Below, piece by piece: positions 25,821-34,954 of a stretch of DNA of 64,000 bases (the first letter of the stretch is position 1; every line of letters begins with the position of its first letter). The notes beneath the pieces were generated by a model. It saw only the letters and a program-made list of their open reading frames with translations. It made no database searches and was not told the origin of the DNA. The stretch is from Marinifilaceae bacterium (GTDB taxonomy: Bacteria; Bacteroidota; Bacteroidia; Bacteroidales; Marinifilaceae), in assembly GCA_025210485.1 (NCBI GenBank), contig JAOARN010000076.1, positions 17,652 through 81,651 of the forward strand, read 5' to 3'. The translations under genes were made by a program, and so were the position numbers.

Positions 25821-26621
25821 AATTATAATATATAGAGTTAAGTTTTAAATCTTATTAAAATTATCAAATCATCAGCCTAAAAGGCTTAACATAAACTACT
25901 TTGTCACAAAAAAAATCGCATAATCATCTCTAAATCGATGATACACTTTAATATTATAATAATTAGATTGAGTGAAAAATCAATCCAAAAGAATAATGAG
26001 GAAACAGGAATATATAAAAAACTTACTGTAATCAAATTTTGATTAATAACACTCGGTTTCAAACAAAACCAAAGGAAATTTTAAAATCAATTTTGATATA
26101 TCGTAATTAAATTAGATAATAATATTAAGTAAAACAAATAAAGTTTAAATCGTTTATCAAAAAATAGAATCTGCTGATTGATATTATTTACCTCCTAATA
26201 GTAGTACGTACTTATGCTTCATAAAAAACGAAAAATAGAAATTTCTAGCCTGAAGAAATAGAATATTATAAGATAAGTTTAAAGAGTCTTCCTCTCATTT
26301 TAAGAATGCTAAAATAATTAGCACACAAGACATAACAATTATGATAATAACAATAAAATCAAACACAAGAGCAAAAGCTCTTTTTTTCTTAATCTATTTA
26401 ACAAAACATAATATTCTATTGCTTCTTTTAAATCAACCAAGATATTAGTAACTAAAATACAAGTCAGCTAAGCTAAAATCATCCTATTATATATATTGTT
26501 AACGAGTCAATACAAACAGGAATTTTTTAAATCATAAATTTGTTATATGTTGCGCTAAGTTTGTGTTTAATTTTCTTTAACACTTGCAATATAAAAGTCC
26601 AAAAACTTAGACAAATAATTT
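25821..26621. other. Gene-free interval between hppA and the sensor kinase
   Basis: About 800 bases between divergent genes. It contains one small hairpin with a plus-strand T-run (AAGAGC 26367-26372, loop AAAA, GCTCTT 26377-26382, then T-rich to 26390). This may end a short plus-strand transcript, but no candidate RNA or frame upstream is convincing. A TAAGTTTG box occurs about 60 nt before the kinase start. Confidence 0.45.
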
Positions 26622-29600
26622 ATGAAACCATACAAGTTAATTTTCATAATTTCAATTATAAACATATATCTTCTAACGATAACAAGTCTGGTTAGAGCTC
26701 AAAAAGCAGAATATACTATCCACAAGCTAAAACAAGAAAACCCAACCACTGGAAAATTAACTGGAACTATTATACAAGATAGCATTGGGAGATATTACTG
26801 CATTTCGAATAATCAACTCTTTTGCCTCGACAATGGAAATGTAATACAGGTTAAATGCAATACAAATCGTAAATATCAATTTTTAAATTATTACAAAAAA
26901 AAGGATGGTAGTATCTTAATTTTCACAAAAAAATATATTTTAAAATTAAGTCAATTGAAATCTAAAATTGAAATTATTGAAATATATAAATTCACAAATA
27001 AATTAAACATAACAACAAAAGACTTTACAATCTGCGAAGACTCAACTGGTAGTCTGTGGATAAACAAGCAAAATCAAATTATAAAATATTATGATAATTC
27101 ATGCGCCACTTACCAAATCGACAAACACGAGAGTATACGAAATCTAATTCCATGGATTGCAAACAATAACATATACGCAACAAGCAATAAAGGTAAAACT
27201 TATAAGTACTGTAAGACTCAGGATAAATTCGAACCTATTGATTTAGATTTAAATCAGGAAATATTCTCATATTATAAAATGGATAATAAGAATATGTTTC
27301 TTGGGACTGAAAATGGACTATTAAAATTAATTTTCAATAAAGACAAGGAACTTATTGCAACTAAAACTATTTACGAAGAGATTAGACCTATTTGCTACGC
27401 AAAAGTTTCGAATGATAAATTTCTAATCGGAACAATGTTTCAAGGAATATTAGAAGCCAATATCAAAAATAGCTATCAACTACAGAACATAGGTGGTTTC
27501 CCACATTTTACTGCAAACTCCATATTCAAAGATTCATACAACCTTTATTGGGTAGTCAGTAATTCAAAAGTATCAATATTAGAAAGAAACTATTTTTCAC
27601 CTAATTTATACACAGAGAATAAAGAATATATTAGCTATCTAACAACAGATGGAGAACAATCAATATACTATTCGAGCGGAAACAACATATACAAAGTGAG
27701 TAATTATGTCAGTGTTAGACAAAAATGGCTTCGAAACACAGGTAAGCTACTCACCTTTCAAATAAATAATAGATATGCTGTTGTCTATGAGGACAATTCC
27801 CAACTTACTATTTATGAAAACAAAAAAGAAATCAGCTCTTTTTGTTTAAAAAAGACGGACTTTTGCAAAATAAAATTTATTGATGAATCCAAATTAGTCG
27901 TACTTGTTGAAGGAGAACTTCACCTTCTAGATATAGCTAAATCCAAACTTACAAGTATAAATGACAAATTGAAGATAGATGCACAATTTAAAAACTTTTG
28001 TTTATTAGACAAGAATAGTATAATTGCATACTCCACTACAAACAATAAATATCTTTATAAAATAAATATTAATAATCATAACTACTCTGATTATATCGAT
28101 ATTTCAGATTTTGAAATTCAAAACATTGAAATCAAGGAACTATCTACTGACGGAACACATACTTATATTGCAACGAATAAAGGATGTTATCTTGCAAATA
28201 GTGAGAAAAAGATAGCAAAATTAGATTTGGACGAATACTCCGACAGTGAAATTCTATCTTTGAAAACATTTAACAAAAGTTTATGGCTAGCTGGTAAAGA
28301 AAAACTTTTATATAAAAACAATTCCTACACAGCCATATTTGATTTAAAGCATGGGCTTCCCTGCCAAAAAATAACAGCTCATAATATAGTTACTAACGAC
28401 TCTATACTATGGGTGGGAACAACAAAAGGAGTTGCGTACAGTGATTTTACCTCAAAAATAATTCGAAGCGCAACCCCTGTTCTTAGCTTTCCCGAAAAAT
28501 TAAGCATTAACACTGAATTAAAAACTAAAAACATATTCGAATACGGCAATAATATACTTGTGGATGCAAGCTGTAAAATGTATCCACAGGAATTAAATAA
28601 ATTCAGATACAAAGTCTGTAGTAACAGACAAAGCTCGGAATGGAAATATGCTTCCAATAAAAAGCAGATATTACTTACGGGCCTAAAACCTGGCAATTAT
28701 AAACTTAATGTTCAAGCCAAAAGACAGGGTAATTACACTTGGAGTGAAAGCAAACTTATAGAGTTTAAAATAAAGAAAGCATGGTACTTCAGATGGTATT
28801 CCATAATAGTGTTTAACAGCATACTTATAGGCTTAATTGCTCTGACTAGTTTTATTTCGAGAAAAAGAAACAGAAAAAAGAATCTAATATTGCAAAAAAG
28901 AATAAGAACTAAGACAAACCAATTAAGAGAAATAAACAAAGAACTAAACATAACAAATCAAGCTAAAGATAAATTTCTATCTATTCTTGCACACGACTTA
29001 AGAAATCCTTTTAATGCGATACGCAGTTTCTCTAAAATTCTTTTAGAAGATGAAAATCTTTTAGTAAAATCTGAACGAACCGATTTAATAAAAACTATTT
29101 ATGATACATCTGAAGAAACTTTTAAGCTTCTTGAAAGCTTATTAAATTGGGCAAGAGTTCAGAAAGGTATGCTAAAAACTAATTTCAAAAGTTTCGACAT
29201 AAAACCCACTATTGATGAAGTTGTTTCATTAAGTAGGAAAATATCCAGTATCAAAAACATAGAAATAGTAGAGCAATATACTTCTTCAAAGGTGTATGCA
29301 GATCCCGATCTAATAAATACAATTTTACGAAACCTAGTATCAAATGCCATTAAGTTTTCCTATAAATATCAAAAAATTATAATCAACAGTCAAATTAGAA
29401 ATAACGAACTTATAATTAGCGTAAAAGACAATGGAAAAGGTATGGATGAGATCCAAATTTCAAAATTATTTAAAGTTGATACCATATCAACTACAAGAGG
29501 AACTGAGTCTGAGTCTGGCTCAGGCTTTGGCTTAATCCTATGCAAGGAGTTTGTTGAACTTAATAATGGGAAAATATGGGTGGAAAGTAGATTAGAAAAA

Positions 29601-29651
29601 GGTAGTATTTTTTACTTCTCAATTCCACTTAAGCATCCAAATTACAACTAA
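26622..29651 (+). CDS. Periplasmic beta-propeller sensor histidine kinase
   Basis: A 1009-residue membrane sensor. A signal peptide (1-26) leads into a long periplasmic region of repeated beta strands (about 35-640) typical of the two-propeller sensors of Bacteroidota. A Y_Y_Y-like domain follows (about 640-720, with LLTGLKPGNYKLNVQAKRQGNYTWSES split by strands), then one membrane helix (about 725-745) and a coiled segment. The kinase core has the phospho-acceptor His in FLSILAHDLRNPFNAI, the N-box LVSNAIKFSYK, DNGKGMDE and GSGFGLILCKEFVELNNGKIW. Unlike the hybrid systems of polysaccharide loci it lacks a fused receiver and AraC domain, and no response regulator gene is adjacent, so its partner is elsewhere. 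The ligand is unknown. Confidence 0.9.
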   Translation: MKPYKLIFIISIINIYLLTITSLVRAQKAEYTIHKLKQENPTTGKLTGTIIQDSIGRYYCISNNQLFCLDNGNVIQVKCNTNRKYQFLNYYKKKDGSILIFTKKYILKLSQLKSKIEIIEIYKFTNKLNITTKDFTICEDSTGSLWINKQNQIIKYYDNSCATYQIDKHESIRNLIPWIANNNIYATSNKGKTYKYCKTQDKFEPIDLDLNQEIFSYYKMDNKNMFLGTENGLLKLIFNKDKELIATKTIYEEIRPICYAKVSNDKFLIGTMFQGILEANIKNSYQLQNIGGFPHFTANSIFKDSYNLYWVVSNSKVSILERNYFSPNLYTENKEYISYLTTDGEQSIYYSSGNNIYKVSNYVSVRQKWLRNTGKLLTFQINNRYAVVYEDNSQLTIYENKKEISSFCLKKTDFCKIKFIDESKLVVLVEGELHLLDIAKSKLTSINDKLKIDAQFKNFCLLDKNSIIAYSTTNNKYLYKININNHNYSDYIDISDFEIQNIEIKELSTDGTHTYIATNKGCYLANSEKKIAKLDLDEYSDSEILSLKTFNKSLWLAGKEKLLYKNNSYTAIFDLKHGLPCQKITAHNIVTNDSILWVGTTKGVAYSDFTSKIIRSATPVLSFPEKLSINTELKTKNIFEYGNNILVDASCKMYPQELNKFRYKVCSNRQSSEWKYASNKKQILLTGLKPGNYKLNVQAKRQGNYTWSESKLIEFKIKKAWYFRWYSIIVFNSILIGLIALTSFISRKRNRKKNLILQKRIRTKTNQLREINKELNITNQAKDKFLSILAHDLRNPFNAIRSFSKILLEDENLLVKSERTDLIKTIYDTSEETFKLLESLLNWARVQKGMLKTNFKSFDIKPTIDEVVSLSRKISSIKNIEIVEQYTSSKVYADPDLINTILRNLVSNAIKFSYKYQKIIINSQIRNNELIISVKDNGKGMDEIQISKLFKVDTISTTRGTESESGSGFGLILCKEFVELNNGKIWVESRLEKGSIFYFSIPLKHPNYN

Positions 29652-29740
29652 ATTTAAACTTGAGATAAATCTATAATTCTAGATTATTTATTCTTATAGA
29701 TATTTAACAAAATTTAATAAGCTATCAAATGATACATTCT

Positions 29741-29748
29741 TAATTTTG
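29741..29748 (+). promoter_or_regulatory. -7 box upstream of the subtilase gene
   Basis: TAATTTTG fits TAnnTTTG and lies about 135 nt before the subtilase ATG. No TTG box is present at the expected distance, so support is limited. Confidence 0.3.
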
Positions 29749-29883
29749 TAAGGTTTTAGTATTATTTAATCAAAACACAAACCCATACATATCAAATTTT
29801 GTTTGTTTATAGCTTTATAAGAGTTTATCTTTAAACTAAAATATTAGTTACGCAAACTAAATTAAATTTATATTTCTAGAAAA

Positions 29884-31515
29884 ATGAATCTCATTAAAAA
29901 GATCAGCATATATTCCTGCTTCAGTATTTTCTGTGCTAATGGATTGTCAGCACAATGCGGGATATCAAACAATCAATCAACTGATTACAAAAACTCCAAA
30001 TATTTAAACTGGTGCATAAAAGACCCACAAAACACTGAATTTCAAGGAGTATCAGTAAACAAACTATACAAGTCATTTCTTAAAAACCAAAAAGCCACAA
30101 AAGAGATAATTGTAGCCGTTATTGATAGTGGAGTAGATATCGAACATGAGGATTTGGTTGGTAAAATATGGCAAAATCAGGATGAAATTGCTGATAACGG
30201 GATTGACGATGACAATAATGGATATATTGACGACATAAACGGCTGGAACTTTTTAGGCAATACAAAAGGTGAAATCCTTGAATTTGAAAATCTTGAATAT
30301 GTTAGAATATTCAAGAGCCTATCACAAAAATATGACACTATCACGAGTGAAGAAGAACTAGCCTATAAAGACCGCAAAGACTACTACCTTTTCAGAGAAC
30401 TGCAAACAAAATATTATAAGGAACTAACCGAAAAAAATGAACGTGCTAAAGAAATAGAAGAACTTGAATTAAGATTCAATATAATAGAGAAACTTCTTGA
30501 GACAGAACTTAAAGACAAGGATTTAAACTACAGTAATGTTAAAAATTTAAATTCAAAAAGCGCATTCATAAATAATGCAAAAAATGCATACTTAAGCTTT
30601 CATGATGCTGGTGTTACCAAAAAAGATTTAATCAAATTAAAAGACAACAACAGCAATTACATAAATAAATTTCTTAACATAAATTACAATCCCCGAGAAA
30701 TAATCGGAGACAACCCTTCTGACTTAAGCCAGAGAAATTATGGAAATCCAAATGTAATCGGTTCAGGTGCAGATCATGGAACATTTGTAGCTGGTATAAT
30801 AGCAGCAAACAGAAATAATAATATCGGAATTGATGGAATTTGTGACAATGTAAAACTAATGTGCCTTAGAGTGGTTCCAGGTGGTGACGAAAGAGATAAA
30901 GATGTCGCACTAGCTGTAAGATATGCCGTCGACAATGGTGCAAGAATCATAAATATGAGCTTTGGCAAGTATCATTCTCCTCAGAAAGAAATGGTAGATG
31001 ATGCTATTAAATATGCAGAACAAAAAGGAGTTCTAATAATACATGCAGCTGGTAATGATGGCATTAACATTGATAGAAACGCACACTACCCTGACCCCCA
31101 ATACCTCAACAAAGGCAAAGCAAATAACATAATTACCGTTGGAGCTTCTGGCCCTAATTTAGACAAAAATGTTGCAGGTGATTTTTCAAATTATGGTAAA
31201 AACAAGGTAGATATTTTTGCACCAGGTGTGAAAATACTATCTCTGAATGTTGATGATAAATATGAAATTGCTGATGGGACAAGCTATTCGGCTCCAGTAG
31301 TGTCAGGTATAGCAGCCTTATTATGGTCTCATTTTCCAGATCTAAAATACATGGATATTAAGAATGCAATACTGAATTCTTCCAACAAATTAGAATTAAA
31401 AGTTCTAAAACCAGGAGAAAAAAGCAAAATGGTAAAATTCAATAAACTCTGCACTAGTGGCGGAATAGTAAATGCCTATAATGCTTTCGAATATCTAAAA
31501 ACCAACAATATATAA
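29884..31515 (+). CDS. Subtilisin-like serine peptidase (S8 family)
   Basis: A 543-residue secreted peptidase. A signal peptide (about 1-23, ending LSAQ) is followed by a short pro-region. The catalytic triad is clear: Asp81 in VAVIDSGVDIEHEDL, His298 in DHGTFVAGIIAA and Ser467 in DGTSYSAPVVSGIAALL, with the oxyanion Asn in HAAGNDG. The Asp-to-His distance (about 217 residues) is far longer than the usual 30-60 because of a Lys/Glu-rich, probably helical insertion (about 135-260). It lacks a C-terminal sorting domain, so it is likely periplasmic or released. It lies downstream of the sensor kinase but with its own 230-nt gap, and it ends at a strong terminator. Confidence 0.92.
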   Translation: MNLIKKISIYSCFSIFCANGLSAQCGISNNQSTDYKNSKYLNWCIKDPQNTEFQGVSVNKLYKSFLKNQKATKEIIVAVIDSGVDIEHEDLVGKIWQNQDEIADNGIDDDNNGYIDDINGWNFLGNTKGEILEFENLEYVRIFKSLSQKYDTITSEEELAYKDRKDYYLFRELQTKYYKELTEKNERAKEIEELELRFNIIEKLLETELKDKDLNYSNVKNLNSKSAFINNAKNAYLSFHDAGVTKKDLIKLKDNNSNYINKFLNINYNPREIIGDNPSDLSQRNYGNPNVIGSGADHGTFVAGIIAANRNNNIGIDGICDNVKLMCLRVVPGGDERDKDVALAVRYAVDNGARIINMSFGKYHSPQKEMVDDAIKYAEQKGVLIIHAAGNDGINIDRNAHYPDPQYLNKGKANNIITVGASGPNLDKNVAGDFSNYGKNKVDIFAPGVKILSLNVDDKYEIADGTSYSAPVVSGIAALLWSHFPDLKYMDIKNAILNSSNKLELKVLKPGEKSKMVKFNKLCTSGGIVNAYNAFEYLKTNNI

Positions 31516-31521
31516 AACTAT

Positions 31522-31556
31522 AAAAAAACAGGAATCAGAACGGTTCCTGTTTTTTT
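31522..31556 (+). terminator. Intrinsic terminator after the subtilase gene
   Basis: A 13-bp perfect stem (A-run plus CAGGAA at 31522-31534 with TTCCTG plus T-run at 31544-31556) closes a 9-nt loop. The symmetry also allows it to act for the convergent minus-strand gene. Confidence 0.92.
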
Positions 31557-31688
31557 ATATATTGATTATAAATATACTTTTTAGATATTTTTCAAAACAA
31601 CAATACCAAACTTGCTTCATGACAATATAATATTATTTTTTTTTGAAATCGAAACCAAATTAAACTAAATCATATATACTAATTAGTA

Positions 31689-32189
31689 CTATTGAATAAT
31701 TAATTCCTCAGTTAACAAAGTTGCCTCACGATTAAAACACTTAATAAGATTCACAATAAATAGTTTAAATTGCGTATTAAATTTCTTCAATTTAAGCCCA
31801 ACATCAGCTGCATCTGCTAAACTTTCCAAGTTCCAGATCAAGATATTATCAGCTAATTTAGATTTAAGAGATTTAATCATATCCGATTTAGAAGATTCAG
31901 ACTTCAAGCTAATGTCCTCAGGAATAAAATCGAAAACATAATTTGGAAATATTTTTTTTAATTCAGTATCCAAGGCATTAATGTATTCCAACAATATACT
32001 AGAATATTGAAAATAAGCATCCTCCGATAAATCATTTTTACTTTCTATTTCTAATTCCTGAATAGCAGATATATATTTAGAATTAACAAGCAAAAGATAC
32101 GCCTCTAGCCTAGCTATTTGATTTTCTTTTACATTTGGCTGTGCACTATAAAAATCAAGAATTCTGGAAATTTTATCAAAATCATTCAT
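31689..32189 (-). CDS. Hypothetical helical protein
   Basis: A 166-residue protein with no signal peptide or membrane segment, almost entirely predicted helix and rich in Leu, Lys, Glu and Ser (IQELEIESKNDLSEDAYFQYSSILLEYIN). I recognise no family or motif. It is a lone minus-strand gene between two convergent/divergent neighbours with its own intergenic spaces. The coding character is supported by its length in AT-rich DNA and its ordinary amino-acid composition. Confidence 0.7.
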   Translation of the reverse strand: MNDFDKISRILDFYSAQPNVKENQIARLEAYLLLVNSKYISAIQELEIESKNDLSEDAYFQYSSILLEYINALDTELKKIFPNYVFDFIPEDISLKSESSKSDMIKSLKSKLADNILIWNLESLADAADVGLKLKKFNTQFKLFIVNLIKCFNREATLLTEELIIQ

Positions 32190-32693
32190 AATATGTCAAT
32201 TTTAAATTAATAAAACTGGAAGCTTATCTGTTTATGATAAATAAATTGAATTTGTATTTTCAATATCAAATAAAACAAAAATTCATTATAACAATTCTTC
32301 CAAATAATAAACTCAAGAAATTAACAAATCTATTATTCCATTTTTGTGAATAATAAACAGCTCAACTATATGTTAATAACTTTATACAAAAATAGCAGAA
32401 CATAAGTAAAATACAAGTTTTTTAACAAAAAAGTTTAATATTTACCAATGAATTCTCGAATATTCCAAAAAATTATCGATAAATTTCAGAATTTAATCAA
32501 AATCAAAGTTTACAAGTTTGAATATCTGCACATTTACGAAAGCAAAATATTAAAACAAAGATTAATTTAAATAAGAAATTTTAAAATATTTAAAAACATC
32601 AAAATTAAATCTTATTTTTTTTGATTAATTAATAGGAATTAAGCTAAAATTTAAGATTTTTGTTTTTTTAATTCTAATTGAAAAAAGAATATT
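32190..32693. other. Gene-free interval upstream of kdsA
   Basis: About 500 bases between divergent genes, strongly AT-rich, with no frame, repeat or hairpin that I can support. Promoters for both neighbours must lie here, but no full TTG...TAnnTTTG pair was found. Confidence 0.4.
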
Positions 32694-33512
32694 ATGACTA
32701 ACAAAATATCTATCATAGAAAACTGTAAATCAGACAATTTTATTTTACTTGCAGGTCCATGCGCTATTGAAGGAGAAGAAATAGTAATGGAAATAGCAGA
32801 AAAAATTGTCGATATCACAAATAGATTAAATATACCATTCGTATTCAAAGGCTCATATCGCAAAGCCAATAGATCTAGACTAGACTCATTTACGGGTATT
32901 GGAGATATAAAAGCTTTAGAAATTCTAAAGAAAGTTGGTGATAAATTCAATATTCCTACAGTTACCGACATTCACTCAGCAGAGGAAGCTGAGATGGCTG
33001 CCAAATATGTAGATATTCTTCAAATCCCTGCATTTTTATGCCGTCAAACTGACCTATTAGTTGCAGCTGCCAAAACTGGGAAATACGTAAACATTAAAAA
33101 AGGACAATTCCTTTCAGCAGAGTCAATGAAATTCGCAGTGAACAAGGTTCGTGAATCAGGAAATGACAATGTCATGCTAACTGATCGAGGAAATATGTTT
33201 GGGTATCAAGATATGATTGTGGATTACAGAGGTATTCCTGAAATGCAAAAAAACAATTGTCCTGTTATATTAGATATAACCCACTCTCTGCAGCAACCTA
33301 ATCAATCTGCTGGAGTTACAGGAGGGAAACCTGAATTAATTGAAACCATAGCTAGAGCTGGTATGGCTGTAGGTGTAGATGGTATTTTCATCGAAACACA
33401 CCCTGACCCTGCTAATGCAAAATCGGACGGTGCAAACATGTTAAAACTTGATTACCTTGAAAATTTGCTTGTAAAATTACTAGAAATCAAAAAACTTGTA
33501 AGTAAATTCTAA
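32694..33512 (+). CDS. kdsA: 3-deoxy-8-phosphooctulonate synthase
   Basis: A 272-residue cytoplasmic enzyme that condenses phosphoenolpyruvate with arabinose-5-phosphate to give KDO-8-phosphate for lipopolysaccharide core. The blocks LLAGPCAIEGEE, FKGSYRKANRSRLDSFTGIG, QIPAFLCRQTDLLVAA, KKGQFLSAESM, DRGNMFGYQDMIVD and IFIETHPDPANAKSDGANML are all present. Cys23 in GPCAIE is the metal ligand of the metal-dependent class; the metal-independent class has Asn there. hutI starts 23 nt downstream, so some co-transcription is possible despite unrelated pathways. Confidence 0.96.
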   Translation: MTNKISIIENCKSDNFILLAGPCAIEGEEIVMEIAEKIVDITNRLNIPFVFKGSYRKANRSRLDSFTGIGDIKALEILKKVGDKFNIPTVTDIHSAEEAEMAAKYVDILQIPAFLCRQTDLLVAAAKTGKYVNIKKGQFLSAESMKFAVNKVRESGNDNVMLTDRGNMFGYQDMIVDYRGIPEMQKNNCPVILDITHSLQQPNQSAGVTGGKPELIETIARAGMAVGVDGIFIETHPDPANAKSDGANMLKLDYLENLLVKLLEIKKLVSKF

Positions 33513-33535
33513 AAACTAACTTAATTAATCAAAAT

Positions 33536-34792
33536 ATGAATCTTTTAATTAAAAACATAAAAAAATTAGTTCAAGTTGAAGAAAATCCAGTAAAATGGGT
33601 TGCCGGTAAAGACATGGCTAATTTGAATTGCATAGATAACGCCTACCTTTTAGTAAAAGAAGATAAAATTGAAGATTTTGGAAGCATGGATAATATTCCA
33701 GACTTCGATAACAATGACAATTTCGAATACCTTCAAGAAATAGATGCAACTGGTAGAATGATTCTCCCAAGTTATTGTGATTCACATACACATCTTGTAT
33801 ACGCAGGAAGTAGAGAAATCGAATATACCGACAAAATAAAAGGACTTTCATACGAAGAAATTGCTAAACGTGGTGGAGGGATATTAAATTCATCGAAATT
33901 AATGGAACAAGCCAGCGAAGACGAGTTATACGAAGCTGCTTTAGATAGAATAAAAGAGATCATATCTTTAGGCACGGGTGCTGTCGAAATAAAAAGTGGC
34001 TATGGATTAAGCCCTGAGACAGAGATCAAAATGCTTAGAGTGATTAAAAGATTAAAAGAGACAACTCCGATTACTATAAAAGCAACATTTCTTGGTGCTC
34101 ATGCTTTTCCAGCAGAATATAAAAATGGAAGAGAAGATGAATACGTTGATTTGATCATAAACGAAATGATTCCAATGGTTGCTTCAGAAGAACTAGCAGA
34201 TTATATTGATGTATTTTGCGATAAAGGCTTCTTCACAGTTGAACAAACAGACAGAATACTTAACGCAGGGATGAAATATGGTCTTCGTCCAAAAATTCAC
34301 GCAAACGAATTAGATTATTCTGGTGGAATTCAAGTTGGAGTTAAATACAATGCCCTATCGGTAGATCATTTAGAGTATGTAGGCGAAAAAGAAATAGAAT
34401 GCTTAAAAAACTCAGAAACCATGCCAACTGTATTACCTGGAGCAGCATTCTTCTTAAACATGGTGTGTTCTCCTGTTAGAGATATGATGAATGCAGGTCT
34501 TCCAGTTGCATTAGCATCTGATTTCAACCCTGGATCATCGCCGTCAGGAAACATGAAATTTGTTATGTCTTTAGCTTGTGTTAATTACAAAATGCTACCA
34601 CAAGAAGCAATTAATGCATGTACTATAAATACTGCATATGCAATGGGATTAGAAAAAACTCATGGTAGTATAGCAAAAGGTAAAATTGCTAATTTTTATA
34701 TCACCAAAGAAATACCAAGTATCGAGTATCTTCCATACGCATATGGAAGTCAACTTGTAGATCAGGTTATTTTAAATGGTGAGATTATCTAA
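33536..34792 (+). CDS. hutI: Imidazolonepropionase
   Basis: A 418-residue amidohydrolase that opens imidazolone-5-propionate to N-formimino-L-glutamate, the third step of histidine degradation. Metal-binding residues are seen in DSHTHLVYAG (His84, His86), with further conserved parts GTGAVEIKSGYGL, FLGAHAFPAEY, KIHANELDYSGG and ASDFNPGSSPSGNM. The product is the direct substrate of the FtcD encoded 160 nt downstream. hutH and hutU, the first two steps, are not in this window. The length is normal for the family. Confidence 0.96.
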   Translation: MNLLIKNIKKLVQVEENPVKWVAGKDMANLNCIDNAYLLVKEDKIEDFGSMDNIPDFDNNDNFEYLQEIDATGRMILPSYCDSHTHLVYAGSREIEYTDKIKGLSYEEIAKRGGGILNSSKLMEQASEDELYEAALDRIKEIISLGTGAVEIKSGYGLSPETEIKMLRVIKRLKETTPITIKATFLGAHAFPAEYKNGREDEYVDLIINEMIPMVASEELADYIDVFCDKGFFTVEQTDRILNAGMKYGLRPKIHANELDYSGGIQVGVKYNALSVDHLEYVGEKEIECLKNSETMPTVLPGAAFFLNMVCSPVRDMMNAGLPVALASDFNPGSSPSGNMKFVMSLACVNYKMLPQEAINACTINTAYAMGLEKTHGSIAKGKIANFYITKEIPSIEYLPYAYGSQLVDQVILNGEII

Positions 34793-34856
34793 AAAAATAT
34801 ATTACTATTGTTTTAGAATATAAATGATTTAACAAAAATGGAAATTTATTAAATTC

Positions 34857-34864
34857 TATTTTTG
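34857..34864 (+). promoter_or_regulatory. -7 box upstream of ftcD
   Basis: TATTTTTG matches TAnnTTTG in the 160-nt gap between hutI and ftcD, leaving a leader of about 85 nt. No clear TTG partner is found. It suggests ftcD may have its own promoter in addition to read-through from hutI. Confidence 0.35.
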
Positions 34865-34954
34865 TAAATATCATAATTAAACTAAATCACTGTTTAAATA
34901 TTATAAACAATAAAATACTAATATATAAACTAACTATTGAAAACTAAACGATAA

